Shown one piece after another: positions 26,001 to 34,928 of a stretch of 64,000 bases of DNA. This stretch comes from Watersipora subatra (Eukaryota > Bryozoa > Gymnolaemata > Cheilostomatida > Watersiporidae): contig NC_088715.1 in NCBI RefSeq assembly GCF_963576615.1, forward strand, positions 52,492,007 to 52,556,006, read 5' to 3'. A model generated the notes under the pieces. That model had not been told where the DNA came from. It saw only the letters and a program-made list of their open reading frames with translations, and made no database searches. Within the stretch, counting starts at the first letter, position 1. Each line of letters opens with the position of its first letter. Made by a program: the position numbers and the translations under genes.

Positions 26001-26087
26001 TACGGATACACTCTGCAGTTCAAATCCTTCATATGAATAAAACTTTACTTTAGAGGCGTCTGTGCTGTATGATTCAACAAGCACAAT
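11095..26087 (-). CDS. Three-PAN/apple-domain secreted or surface protein, ten exons, 5' end missing
   Basis: Exons on the minus strand: 26087-25793, 24510-24339, 22486-22347, 22190-22043, 21797-21688, 18495-18428, 18047-17925, 16526-16360, 11379-11207 and 11165-11095 (TAA). Every junction has GT-AG and the phases join without a break (1, 2, 1, 2, 1, 0, 0, 2, 1), giving 488 residues plus stop. Three PAN/apple domains follow each other, each with C-x3-C, a third Cys before an S/T-Y motif, then Cys and a last Cys. After residue about 260 comes a region with SQLIDYWSSL, STDWFSAGHF and DGCTVDAGWLAI. I recall this order from unnamed modules in invertebrate extracellular proteins, but cannot name the family. 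PAN domains bind protein or sugar. No signal peptide exon was found upstream. The last exon is the least sure. Confidence 0.8.
11207..11379 (-). CDS. PAN gene, exon of the C-terminal module (second half)
   Basis: Acceptor GTTTTTAG and donor GTTAGT. It encodes DSWRTFYISHNHDGCTVDAG followed by WLAIIRSQNDCPQWG and PLFLYSPNNTYVTWDAG. It joins the previous exon in phase 2 across a 5-kb intron filled with repeats. A final exon at 11165-11095 fits in phase and ends in TAA, but its sequence (YGMPSGKKKILKN and on) does not look conserved. Confidence 0.7.
11497..11565 (+). mobile_element. tRNA-derived SINE head
   Basis: GCTGTGGCCTAGTGGTCTAA has an A-box (TGGCCTAGTGG) and GGAGGTCAATTCCC a B-box, with tRNA spacing. 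The 3' part runs straight into a 34-base tandem repeat. No acceptor stem forms, so it is not a tRNA gene. Confidence 0.7.
11551..11662. repeat. 34-base tandem repeat, three copies
   Basis: The unit contains CCAAAAAGTTTGATTCAATG followed by CCCAAGTTCAATTA. It begins in the B-box region of the SINE head and may have spread from it. Confidence 0.85.
11882..12440. repeat. Decamer minisatellite (CCTGCATCGA / CCTACATAGA)
   Basis: More than fifty variants of a 10-base unit ACCTRCATMG, often in alternating pairs (20-base period). The minus strand stays open and reads QVYAGLCRSM repeats, which I regard as a by-product. It lies in the long intron before the last two PAN-gene exons. Confidence 0.92.
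12441..12896. other. Intron sequence without recognised features
   Basis: Between the decamer minisatellite and the first SINE piece; AT-rich, no open frame of note. Confidence 0.5.
12897..12955 (+). mobile_element. tRNA-derived SINE, truncated copy
   Basis: Matches 15370-15428 up to CTCTAAGTTGA and then departs; the B-box half is absent. Confidence 0.65.
13008..13069 (-). mobile_element. Second Helitron-like 5' terminus
   Basis: It shares the block from CTCTATAAGGC to GTTTATATAGTAGA with 15311-15372 and points the same way. The sequence after it is unrelated, as expected for separate insertions. Confidence 0.45.
13595..14330 (-). pseudogene. Second Helitron remnant: N-terminal repeat region and Cys motif
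   Basis: Minus-strand reading gives four to five repeats of about 24 residues built on SAETAEQTQLRLQRNRIAAA, with two stops, then RRAEFSEQVKRRQQRDAL, a WTENFALDYSPATQYRVEFF stretch and the Cys motif KCSRCNALRWKGE. Arg-rich repeats followed by such a Cys motif are found at the N-terminus of Helitron proteins. The coding part ends near 13595, where a TCTACTATATAAAC end-like sequence lies on the plus strand. Confidence 0.65.
13960..14275. repeat. Tandem repeat of about 72 bp inside the Helitron remnant
   Basis: The unit carries GTTTGCTCTGCAGTTTCTGC and is repeated about four times at a spacing near 66-75 bases. It corresponds to the 22-25-residue protein repeats of the Helitron N-terminus. Confidence 0.7.
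15311..15372 (-). mobile_element. Helitron-like 5' terminus
   Basis: On the minus strand the sequence starts TCTACTATATAAACGGCAAT, preceded by A, and continues into a (GT)n tract. TC-starting ends of the TCTA-type with an A before them are typical of Helitrons. It lies about 1 kb upstream, in the same orientation, of the Helitron coding remnant at 14330-13595, so the two may belong to one element. Confidence 0.5.
15394..15480 (+). mobile_element. tRNA-derived SINE (TAGCTCAGTGG type), fuller copy
   Basis: GCGTAGCTCAGTGGTAGAGC is a clear A-box region and GAGTTCAAATT a B-box. The 5' and 3' ends do not pair as an acceptor stem. The 25 bases upstream (ATGATAAGGTC...) are shared with 12900-12955. 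Confidence 0.7.
15540..15690. repeat. TATA/AGATATATA-rich low-complexity tract
   Basis: Mixed (TA)n and AGATATAT motifs after the SINE at 15394-15480, perhaps its expanded tail. Confidence 0.7.
16360..18495 (-). CDS. PAN gene, exons of the C-terminal module (first half)
   Basis: Exons 18495-18428, 18047-17925 and 16526-16360. They encode KHIKFLGALPDEAFQQ, then SYLKSQLIDYWSSLTSKFKV, then a stretch with TSTDWFSAGHF and SYSDLSDSQTYNIW. The last exon begins directly after acceptor CCGTAG. Splice phases 0 and 0 join all three. The intron between the last two carries a tRNA-like SINE (17028-17098). Confidence 0.75.
17028..17098 (-). mobile_element. tRNA-derived SINE in a PAN-gene intron
   Basis: The minus strand reads TTAGCGGTGTAATGGCTAGA, then GTGTTCAAGTTCAGTTCC, an A-box and B-box at tRNA distance. 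Related by eye to the SINEs in intron 1 of the collagen copies. Confidence 0.65.
18496..19288. other. PAN-gene intron, left part
   Basis: No exon with fitting splice sites is seen; contains scattered ATCG/GCCGATA motifs related to the palindromes at 19289. Confidence 0.5.
19289..19354. repeat. Three tandem GCCGATATATCGGC-type palindromes
   Basis: The 14-base self-complementary word occurs three times at a spacing of about 20 bases (two perfect, one with GTTATATC). A related CGATATATCG lies at 18887. In a PAN-gene intron. Confidence 0.8.
20092..20585 (-). mobile_element. hAT element fragment with BED-finger transposase N-terminus
   Basis: The minus strand begins at 20585 with CAGGGGTCAGCAACTC and runs through GAAGCCGCATGCGGCTCTTT, which I recognise as a hAT terminus. 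Downstream on the same strand (20415-20092) the frame reads RKVTEQNRTFNPTWADSFAF, a stop TAG, then CLLCNAKFANKMSNVARHF and NKHAAFAQNYPE. This is a BED-type zinc finger (C-x2-C, H-x4-H) of the SCAND3/ZBED-like hAT group. The rest of the transposase and the other end were not found. It sits in a PAN-gene intron in the same orientation as the gene. Confidence 0.82.
21688..22190 (-). CDS. PAN gene, exons for PAN/apple domain 3
   Basis: Exons 22190-22043 and 21797-21688. They encode LNACYQLCIEITTSCHTF, then SYDANSKECYL and IIPGCTAYF, the full Cys pattern of a PAN/apple domain. The intron position inside the domain equals that of domain 2, which points to domain duplication after intron gain. Confidence 0.82.
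22347..24510 (-). CDS. PAN gene, exons for PAN/apple domain 2
   Basis: Exons 24510-24339 and 22486-22347. The first ends DPDDCYSICYLLYRNSCRVF and the second continues TYGSGLCSVPNQQ up to NLYNGYC. The domain is cut by an intron at the third-Cys/T-Y site, the same point as in domain 3. A LINE 3' end (23019-23228) lies in the intron between them. Confidence 0.8.
23019..23228 (-). mobile_element. LINE reverse-transcriptase C-terminal fragment
   Basis: The minus-strand frame encodes HSYATRYSSYALPYPKS, then QVTYQLPSIWNDLPMSI and SNSFRIALERHLLDSLGWL with stop TAG. The pattern (WN-x-LP, then FR-x-ALERHLL near the end) is the usual C-terminus of jockey/CR1-type non-LTR elements. A truncated 5' end is normal for LINEs. 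It lies in the intron that splits PAN domain 2. Confidence 0.75.
24625..24855. other. GC-richer island in a PAN-gene intron, origin unknown
   Basis: About 200 bases with clearly higher GC than the AT-rich intron around it and an open plus frame from ATG at 24663 (MGACRLIVGLVQLGNYSEDK and on, 65 residues). No splice or promoter signals are evident. It could be an unrecognised mobile element or a small nested gene. Confidence 0.35.
25506..25528. repeat. (AAT)n microsatellite
   Basis: Seven to eight AAT units in a PAN-gene intron. Confidence 0.9.
25793..26087 (-). CDS. PAN gene, first recognised exon: PAN/apple domain 1
   Basis: The acceptor TTTTAG precedes ATTGTG; the donor is TTTG|GTAGAT, which is weak but gives the phase needed by the next exon. 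It encodes TAIECMLHCLWTKNSLDCW followed by ISYDSDSKTCDLSNL and a final Cys in GKQC, a full PAN disulphide pattern on one exon. A TAG lies in frame directly upstream, so the start codon must be on an earlier exon. Confidence 0.75.
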
Positions 26088-27107
26088 CTAAAATTGAATA
26101 ATATTAAAAATTATTACCTATAACTAGTAGAAACAAACAATATATTAATATAATCAAGCTTCAGTTGTAATCGAGTCTAGGATAAGTTTTTCAAGTATTA
26201 AAGAGACACTCCACAATATCATCTAAATATTAGCTGTTTATATGGCTTTGAAATTAATTCATCATACAGCATTTAGAATGATAAATTAAATCTACAAAAT
26301 TGAAGTCTAAGGTTAGAATAAGAATTGTAAATCATTACAGTATATATAAATATACAAAAAATATGTATAAATGTATATATATATAAATTTATATATATAT
26401 ATAAAATTATATGTATACATTGTGTATATATAATGTAATAACAAAATAATTCATACCTCACAAAAAGTAGATAAATAAAACATTTTATAATAAATGATAC
26501 ACACTTCTTCAATCAGTGATTTAAACATTTTTTTGATTTATTAATATATTTGATGTTTGAGAGCGTAGTTCTTGTGTGAAAATATCAAAAAATGCCTTTT
26601 TAATTAATCGATGTTATTTCATTTCAATTTTTTGTCATGAGGCGTGAAGAAGTAGTTTCACATTTATTTATAAATACCCGGCAGCCATTAAATAGCGTGA
26701 GTGTAACATTGCCAGTCAACCACGCTGAGTGTCTTGACTTTGAGCAGCAAAAATAATCTTTCATAATAACATGTAAATCTAGCACTGCTTTCATCATCAC
26801 AAAAATTGTTCTGCAATTTTGGAAAACACTCTATCGATAAAGACTGTAAGATTTGAAAGTACTAAGGTGATTGTGTCGAGTTTGAGCTTGTTGCCTGAAC
26901 AGTTAAAACAAGGTTGTCATAGATTTTAGCCAAGTATATAATAGCTAATATATACCTAGGTTGAGATCCAAAAATCCTAAGCATAACACAAAGTGTAGGG
27001 GCCTAAACTAAAGCAGATAGTAAAAGAAGGCAGAAAACAGCAACAAAAAAGCCAGGGACAGAGCCTGAACCATGAGATAATCATGATCAAAATGACTGAC
27101 TGCATAG
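26088..27107. other. Sequence upstream of the first recognised PAN exon
   Basis: It should hold, or lead to, the missing start exon. A hydrophobic frame at 26512-26462 (minus) would fit by phase but has no ATG and a stop directly before it. TA-rich tracts lie at 26340-26430. Confidence 0.4.
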
Positions 27108-27116
27108 AGAGAGGGA

Positions 27117-27205
<89 letters not shown>

Positions 27206-27454
27206 AGAGAGAGCGAGGGAGAGAGAGAGAGTGAGGTAAATGGAGGAAGAGAGTGGGAGAGAGATGGAGAGAGGGAGAGAGAGATAGGAGAGAGAGAGAG
27301 AGGGAGAGAGAGAGAGAGAGAGAGAGAAAGGGAGAAAAAGAGAGAGAGAAAGGGAAAGAGAGGGATGAAGATAGAGAGAGAGAGGGAAGGAGAGAGGGAG
27401 GGAAGGAGAGAGGGAGAGTAGAAGAAAAAGAGAGAGAGATAGAGACCAAAAGAG

Positions 27455-27497
<43 letters not shown>

Positions 27498-27655
27498 AAG
27501 GGAGAGAGAGGGAGAAAGAGGGATACAAAGAGTGAGAGAGAGATAGAGATAGAAAAAAGGAAGGAGGGAGAAAGGGAGTGGGAGAGCTAAAGAGTTAGAG
27601 GGTGAGAGAGGGAGAGTTAGAGAATGAAAGAAAGGGTGAGAGAGATAGATCTAGT
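27108..27655. repeat. Long GA/TC simple repeat
   Basis: Nearly 550 bases of (GA)n broken by GGGA and GGAA variants. All-purine on the plus strand. It produces several false reading frames (Arg/Glu or Ser/Leu runs). It lies upstream of the first recognised PAN-gene exon. Confidence 0.95.
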
Positions 27656-28279
27656 ATATAAATGTGAAACTCGTTATCGGCAAACTTTAACATAAATCAC
27701 TGCTACTATCAACAACTAACAATTTGTTAGGTGAAAATGAGAGGTTATTGTAATCATACCATGATGAAGCACAAGCACATTCTCGTCAATGACACCATAA
27801 TTTCATGAAGTCTGATTTTGCTCAGTAAAATATCATTTAGAACATCATAAATCAGAGGTGTTGCGGTTCGGCAAACTCATTCCGACGTTACTCCACTCCA
27901 TCTTTTCTCTGAATGCAAATTTATATAAATATTCACCCTATTAATGTTTGTAACAGTATCAGACTATCAGAGACCATGCTTGGTTTGTTTGTCAGGAAAT
28001 TATAATCTGATTAACTCCACAACTTGTATGGCTAAACTAAACATCAATGGATAGAAGTTTTTCAACTAAATGTGGCATTGAATTTCAAATATAATTGATT
28101 TTTAATCTGACCCACAATGTAACCGGTAACTCTGATAAAACAAGCCATTTTCTCACCAATGTGGGTCTACATGAAAAGTTCTAAAATTTTTTAGATTAAC
28201 CTGTTATGTTAAGCAAAACACTTTTGCAACCAAATATAAGAAATAAAAAAACATTTGTTGGTCAGACAAGAGAGACAAC

Positions 28280-29700
28280 TTTTAAATATTTTAAAAACAT
28301 TATTTCTTCTGGTTTTTTAGTACAGGAAGGTTGATTTTTTAAGTTTTTCTCATTTGAATACACAATATGCTAAGCATTTATGTTATCTTTGCAAGTGGAT
28401 TGACTCACTTTTACTCATGACAAAATTGTTCTGTTCTAGTCATGATAAAGTTTTATGGATCATTTGCCAGCAGGTATTTTATAGGCATCGAATGTCAGAA
28501 GTTTGAAAAAATAATAACTTGCTTGATGTTTGAAACAAATTCAACTAAAGCTCAGGGCAGTGCAGCCTTTTACTCTAGAATTAGATTAGTTTTGATTTTA
28601 TTTTGTAATTTAGTTATAAGTTACATGGACTAAAAAAATCAATCAATTTTGAAAGCAGTTAAAAGCTTTGATAAGTTAGTTCAAAGCAATCCTGGTCTGT
28701 TTATCAAGAAATTTCTATTTCAAAATGAAATTTTCAGTAGGTTAGATTTCAAATAGAATGTAAGTTTGTTCCGTTTAGCAAAAGCTTACATAAGATTTGT
28801 TTTTTACAAAGTAATACATTTGATTTGCAAACACTAATATTTTTAATGCATTGCAATATATTTTAAGACATTATTGGAAAGCAATGCCGTCACTATTTTT
28901 TCTTAGTAGCTTTTTTTAATTATTTTGAATTTTATTTATGAGTTATAAGCAAAAGACCGGCTATCAGCAGCAACTGCTATAAACATGAATGATGAGAGCA
29001 ATACTTATGTATATATATGTAAAAGAGCATTGATAAGATATTGATATGGTACTACAAAAGCTTTGATGTCATTTAGCTTTTTTATCACAGTTCTTGTGAG
29101 AATCCCAAGTTTTTGCAGCTTTTTCGTTTTTGTTTTTTTTTCAAATATTTTGATACATATTTTTTCTGGTTTTCTAGTATAGTAAATTTGATTTTTTAAC
29201 TTTTTTTATTTGAACCAGCAAAATGCTATGCATTTATGTTATCTTAGCAATTGGATTGACTCATTTTTACTCGTGACAAAGTTGTTCTGTTCTAGTCATG
29301 ATAAAGTTTGATGGATCATTTGCCAGCAGGTATTTTATAAGCATCGAATGTCAGGAGTTTAAAAAAAGTCAATAACAACTTGTTTGATGTTTTAAAAGAG
29401 TCCAGCTAAAACTAACTAAAGCTCAGGGCAGTACGGCTTTTAAACTCTGTAATGTAATTAAGTTTGGTTTTATTTTGCATTTTAGTTGCTTTTTATGTAA
29501 CTTTACTGCTGATTTTTATTCATGAATTATAACCAATACTAAACGCAAGCCAGCTGGCAGCAGCAACTGTTACAACAATTATTAATGAGGAGAACAATAT
29601 TTATGTTTATAGATGTTACAAAGCATTGATAAAATATTAATACTATAAAAGTTTTTATGGCATCTAGCATTTCCTTTTTGCAGTTTTTGCAGGAAGCTTG
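28280..29700. repeat. Tandem duplication with a unit of about 0.6-0.85 kb
   Basis: 28305-28560 matches 29160-29420 (shared GATAAAGTTT, GGATCATTTGCCAGCAGGTA, GGCATCGAATGTCAG-type blocks), and 28935-29090 matches 29525-29670. Same orientation. No coding content is seen. The inverted PAN exon copy follows directly at 29734. Confidence 0.8.
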
Positions 29701-29733
29701 AGTTTTTGCAGCAATATCAAAGTCCAGTAGGCC

Positions 29734-29856
29734 TACTGGTACCTTGGCTACAGGCTCAATGATACCACAATGACTTATTTGTTAATGTTGCTGATGACCT
29801 AAAGGAATACTACTTTCTATGTTATCTACTATATAGAAACAGCTGTAGAGTGTTCA
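29734..29856 (+). pseudogene. Inverted, decayed copy of a PAN-gene exon
   Basis: The sequence matches exon 24510-24339 on the opposite strand: the blocks TACTGGTACCTTGG, GGCTCAATGA, AATGTTGCTGATGACC and ATATAGAAACAGCTG are shared. It has a small deletion, in-frame stops and a lost donor (ATATG in place of GTAAG). No other exon of the PAN gene is seen nearby. It points to a past second copy of the gene or an intragenic inverted duplication. Confidence 0.8.
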
Positions 29857-30377
29857 CATATGTTGTGGCATAAGTATTGCAGCCAATCATAGGATGGATT
29901 TTAGTCAATTTGCCAAAGTTCATTGCATTTCACCTCTTTCGATATCGTTGTGAGGACTGTGTTTTGAGATTATTATTTACAACTGTTCTATCATCTAGTT
30001 ATATTTATTTTTATTATTACTTTTATTATTATAATTTTTATTATTTAAGTTTTAAGGGGAAAAGCTAAAACGATATAATCTCCGCTAACAAATGGCTATG
30101 ATAAGTTGTATATCTCATTTTCCACTAATAATCAAGACATGTTCAACGACCTTACCATAACCTTTAGACTTGAGAAAAAATATTTTAATTTAGGTATTGT
30201 TTTATTTTCAGTCAAGCTTCTACTGTATTAATTACATGTACATTGTTTCAGCAGATAATCAAAGCCGGTTTTTCCCCAGATGTATAGATAATCCAACAGT
30301 TTGTTTGCATTTTTTTTTGTTGCTCTATTTATGCAAATTAGCAAATTTTTCTTTGTCATTGTGTCTGTGTACATGTG

Positions 30378-30565
30378 AGCGCACATATGTGTGTGTGTGC
30401 GTGTTTGTGCATGCGTGCGCGCGTGCATGCGTGCGCGCGTGCATGCATGCGCGCGTGCCTGTGTGTGTGTGTGTGCGTGTGTGCATATGTGTGTGCCCAT
30501 GTGAATGTCTGAACTGGCGCATATAGGCACATGCACATGTGTGTTTGTGTACGCGAGTGCGCGCT
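30378..30565. repeat. GT/GC-rich alternating purine-pyrimidine repeat
   Basis: GTGTGTGTGC, GCGTGCGCGC and GCATGC motifs alternate for almost 190 bases. Such sequence can adopt Z-DNA. Confidence 0.85.
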
Positions 30566-33229
30566 CATGTGCACACATGTCTGCAGATATGTTATGGGTT
30601 TCCACATTTTTAGTCAAGTTCATTCTAACTTCACTTACGTACACTCTTTGAATTTTGTGACATCACTAACGACATTTGGTTTTTAAAGCTTTGGCTGGTT
30701 CCTGACAACCAGCCTCTATTAAAACAACCTTTGAGCTATCCAATTAAATTGAAATAATATCCAGGGATTGTCGGATTTACTCCTAGTGCTTAATAAATCA
30801 AACACAGTACAATCGCATCCTGTTACATCAAATGGTTTTCAAAGCGGTTTTCAAAAAGCTTACGTTGACTAACAATCAACAGGAAAATACGCTTGATTGA
30901 TATTTCCTTTCTGTATTTGTTCTCTTTTTAAAATCCCGCTAAAAAGTAAATGTTTTTGTATTAATCAATACTGTAACCATTGATTGCAGACTCAATCTTT
31001 TATGCTCACTATCTCAAAATCGTATACAACAATGAACAACTAATGAAATTGCATGCACAGTTTTGCCACAGTGCCAAATGTTAATAATCCCACAAGAGCA
31101 TTGCTCACCTATAGAATGCTCACGCATCGCTGAATTTTAATTGTTCACTGAGGTTCACTAAAGTTACTACTTATTTTCGTGATAGCTAAATCATCTTAGC
31201 AGATTTTCTTAAAAAGTTTAATTTGTTAAACGCCTGAAATTTATTTTGAAACTACAGAAAAACTGTGTTTGATTTTTCATCAATACTGTTTTCAAAGTTG
31301 GTGAGAGTTGTAAAAAATTACACTGAGACTACAGGTAAACACAGTAGTTCTATGTTTTCGGCAAATAAAGAGCCTGTGATGTTTTGTTAGCTGTAGTGCT
31401 AAGTGATAGAGTGCTTGTAGTCAAACTATGGCACAAACTTTCCTCTGAGCTAGTTTAAGAAAACTAAACTGACCAATTTATTCTGCCAACGTTTTGTTGT
31501 AAATGACTTTGAGCACGATGAAGTATGGTAATTTTTAGAGTTGGCAGAAAGAAGACAACTCTTCTGCCATGCCAACCCACCAACTCATCAGTTAGACACC
31601 AGCAAAGTTACAACTAGAAAAAAAACAAGTTAGTGGTAGTTCAGCTAGATTTTTTTAATTTAAAACTTTCAATGCATTAATTTTCACATAAAAGCCTTGC
31701 TGTCACTAAACATTAGAACAGTTTGAGAAGCTTTTTCTTTGAAATAAGCTCTTAAAAAGCTCTTCATAACACTAAAGTTTGAAGTTTTTTATTGCTATAA
31801 TTTATATACTATGTTTTTATAGAGCAACAGTGTAACAACGCACTTTTTGTGGTGCCGCAATACCATCATGAAAACAACTGTGTTGCTTTCATTCTATCAT
31901 GATACAATTTCGCTGCTTGGAAGTGAAGCGCCCTTACGATGAGCCATCTCTGTGCCTTAGAAATGGCCTTAGCAACCCTACAACAATGGCCTTAGCAACT
32001 AGCGTCATCACACTTGTTTATGTGCATAGATCCTGCTTCTCTGTTGCTTCATATACCAACGTATGCTTTGATATAAGGCGGTGCAAAACCATTGCTCCAC
32101 TATAGCATCCTAAAAAACTACATAATCTGCTTGTCACCGTAAGCTGGACTAGACAACTATGGGGTGTCCAGTCCAGTCAGAATGATCCAGTGATCCATGA
32201 TGAGCCATGGTGATCCATGATGAGCCTGGGTGATCAAGTATGCTACACTATTGCAGTATGGAAACTAAGTAATTGATAGTGTTGTTATTATGTAGATATC
32301 TGAGACACTCAGATGTCAATGAGCTAATGTCCTAGATACCCTTGGCGATTGTAAATAATCTTTGCATAATTTTTATTGAACCTATTGATTTATTTACACA
32401 GGTTTTTTTATTTTGCTACCTGTCCTGATATCGTCCAATCCCATGAGCTTTACTGTTCCTTGACAACTATACTCGGTGGCAGCTTGAGGATTGAAAGCAG
32501 CAGTTTTGACATTTATACTTTCAATTAGAGATCTGCCATGCTGCTTTATGTCTGGTTAAAAGTTAGCCTTGTCTGCTCAAGTATTCAACAGCGTCTATCT
32601 GTTTCTTTTTATGCACATCCTACTGTGTAAAGCACTGTATCTGCTATATATCCCAAGAGCTTGATATCCTGTCTGAAGTGAAACATGGTAGAAGTGGGAA
32701 CCTATAAAAGGTGCATTTTTTTACCAGAAGTAGCAGTTGATGAGTTTGTTTACATTTTTATGCTTTTCAGCTTTTGTATTCAATTGACTTATTTTGCGCT
32801 AACTTTTTTATTGTTATATTATCGACTAAATGGTAAACATGCTTTCAGCAAAGCAACACTTTGAGACCTTCATATGAGGCCTGTGCAACGAAAATGAACT
32901 TGTATTTGACTGGTTGAGAAGTTTATAACAAACTATTTTGATATAATTCATTAAATATTTTTATATCAATAATTAATTAATTAAAGCTCTAATGTATTTT
33001 AAATATAAAGTGATTTGATGAAAGGAAAGTTAATAGAGACACAACGCTGATAAAATAAACATGACCAAAAACTGTGTTAAAACTCAACACTTAGGCAAAT
33101 GAAATAAGCTGTAGACACGACGGGCAACTTTTTATTAACTTTGTTTGTGGACGCGTCATACATTTTAGTCAGCAGGGTAAATGTTATTCATATCAGCAAG
33201 AACCACTTTGTCATCCTGTGTATGTGTGT

Positions 33230-33561
33230 GTGTGGTGTGTGGTGTGTGGTGTGTGGTGTGTGGTGTGTGGTGTGTGGTGTGTGGTGTGTGGTGTGTGGTG
33301 TGTGGTGTGTGGTGTGTGGTGTGTGGTGTGTGGTGTGTGGTGTGTGGTGTGTGGTGTGTGGTGTGTGGTGTGTGGTGTGTGGTGTGTGGTGTGTGGTGTG
33401 TGGTGTGTGGTGTGTGGTGTGTGGTGTGTGGTGTGTGGTGTGTGGTGTGTGGTGTGTGGTGTGTGGTGTGTGGTGTGTGGTGTGTGGTGTGTGGTGTGTG
33501 GTGTGTGGTGTGTGGTGTGTGGTGTGTGGTGTGTGGTGTGTGGTGTGTGGTGTGTGGTGTG
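33230..33561. repeat. GTGTGGT heptamer array, about 47 copies
   Basis: An almost perfect head-to-tail array of the 7-mer. Since 7 is not a multiple of 3 it leaves all plus frames open (CGVWCVV repeats) and creates long false reading frames on both strands. Block A has a short TGTGTATGTTTGCGC stretch at the same place. Confidence 0.95.
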
Positions 33562-33625
33562 CTGATAAATCTGATAAAGAATCTGATAAAGAATCTGATA
33601 AAGAATCTGATAAATCTGTGGTAAT
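33562..33625. repeat. CTGATAAAGAAT dodecamer repeat
   Basis: About four to five copies directly after the heptamer array, the outer ones shortened to CTGATAAAT. Confidence 0.8.
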
Positions 33626-34185
33626 CTGATAAAAAATCTTTCAATTTTTCATCAGATTGCTAAATATATTTGGTTTTAAAACTTCATTTTCTTTTTGAAA
33701 CCCAGTCTTTAAAATAACCACCTGTGGTGAGCTGTCTGATTAAAATAAAAGAAATGGTGTGCGTCGCCATGTCTTCTGCTTGTAACTGATACAAACAGGG
33801 TACACTGTGTTACCCTAACCATTTTGTGAGTGCTAAGTAGATAAAGTTTAGTGTATAGAAAGCATTTACTGTAACATGCACGCAATTACAACTATGACCT
33901 TTATTACCAACAGCTTCGGGTGTAACCTAACACATTCTGTCTCTAAATTATTTTAATCAACGAAATACTATTTATATAAGTTGTATTGACATAACACATG
34001 ATTTGTCAAATTTATTTATGGACAACCAAATAATAAATTATTTTAAATAAATCCAGTCATCCTCACACGCTCCTGTTCATGTCTCACTGTCCATACTTCT
34101 CATTGAGGGTACCTTGGTGCTCTTTTGTGTTCTTTTCTTGGCTAAGAAGTAATATTAAACAGCAAAGTCAAGATAGCTAAATAGG
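33626..34185. other. Insertion specific to block B
   Basis: This stretch has no match at the corresponding place in block A (about 2165-2190). It contains no open frame and no inverted ends that I can see. Origin unknown. Confidence 0.5.
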
Positions 34186-34922
34186 GTACCATATTTTGAG
34201 GTTTGTTCTAGAAAATACAGAAGTCTAAATTTTGAGTTTTTCTTCACAGCTGAGCTAGATACATTGCTCGCTAGTCTGTGTGTTAGAATTTGCTTAGCCA
34301 AAGTTCTTTTTTATTGTTTGAGGCAGTATAATGTAATATAGTTTCCAGCATTGTATTGTAGAAATTTTTCAAGTAAGATCGGAGCTTTTCTAGGAGTTTT
34401 CTACTCATGCTGCAAACAGTAGCAGACAGCACAACTACTATGCAAATACTTTCTTATTTTCTATTAGGTAGCAAGTTTTGCCCATTTGAGCAACAGGTGA
34501 CTATTACTATTAACAAACTGGTCAAGTTGATGAGTTGAATTTATGTTTGATTTAGTGCAGCTGAAGACATTCACAATTTTTTATACTGGTTGAATATTTT
34601 GCTCATGAAGTTTGTTTTTGAACTTTTTTTTTGTAGCACAAAGAGTTTGTTGAACTTTCTTTTTGCAGTATACTGGCAGACTAAGCAGCAAATACAGTGA
34701 CTTTGCGCTCATAAACCTTTACCATCACCTAAAAAGAAACTTGTAGGAGTTTACTACCTACGTATATAAGTGTTACTGAGTGCAAATTGCTTTGGCCCAC
34801 ATGGCTGAATCCTAAACAGACTGTTAATCAAGAAGCATCAATGAAAGCGGGTTATTTCTGAAAATAGTACAAATGATGATTTAGCAGAAGAAAAATCATT
34901 TTGATTCTCATTTGCTAAATAG

Positions 34923-34928
34923 TTTATT
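34923..34928 (-). terminator. Polyadenylation signal of copy B
   Basis: Minus-strand AATAAA about 155 bases past the TGA. Its flank matches the 3' UTR of copies A and D. Confidence 0.5.

Noticed and set aside
26462..26512. Candidate signal-peptide exon for the PAN gene (KKCVSFIIKCFIYLLF)
   Set aside because: It fits in phase and is hydrophobic but has no ATG, and a TGA stands directly before it.
27083..27546. Arg/Glu and Ser/Leu reading frames of 97-183 residues
   Set aside because: Pure translation of the GA simple repeat in several frames on both strands.
30197..30644. Reading frames rich in Cys/Val or His/Thr near 30.4 kb
   Set aside because: Translation of the GT/GC repeat; both strands are open at once.
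33230..33561. Telomeric or subtelomeric repeat
   Set aside because: The heptamer is not TTAGGG-like, is bounded by unique duplicated sequence and is absent from the paralogous block.
33141..33644. Long Cys/Val/Trp or His/Thr reading frames over the heptamer array
   Set aside because: They follow from a 7-base repeat without stops in any frame; no splice sites, promoter or composition of a gene.
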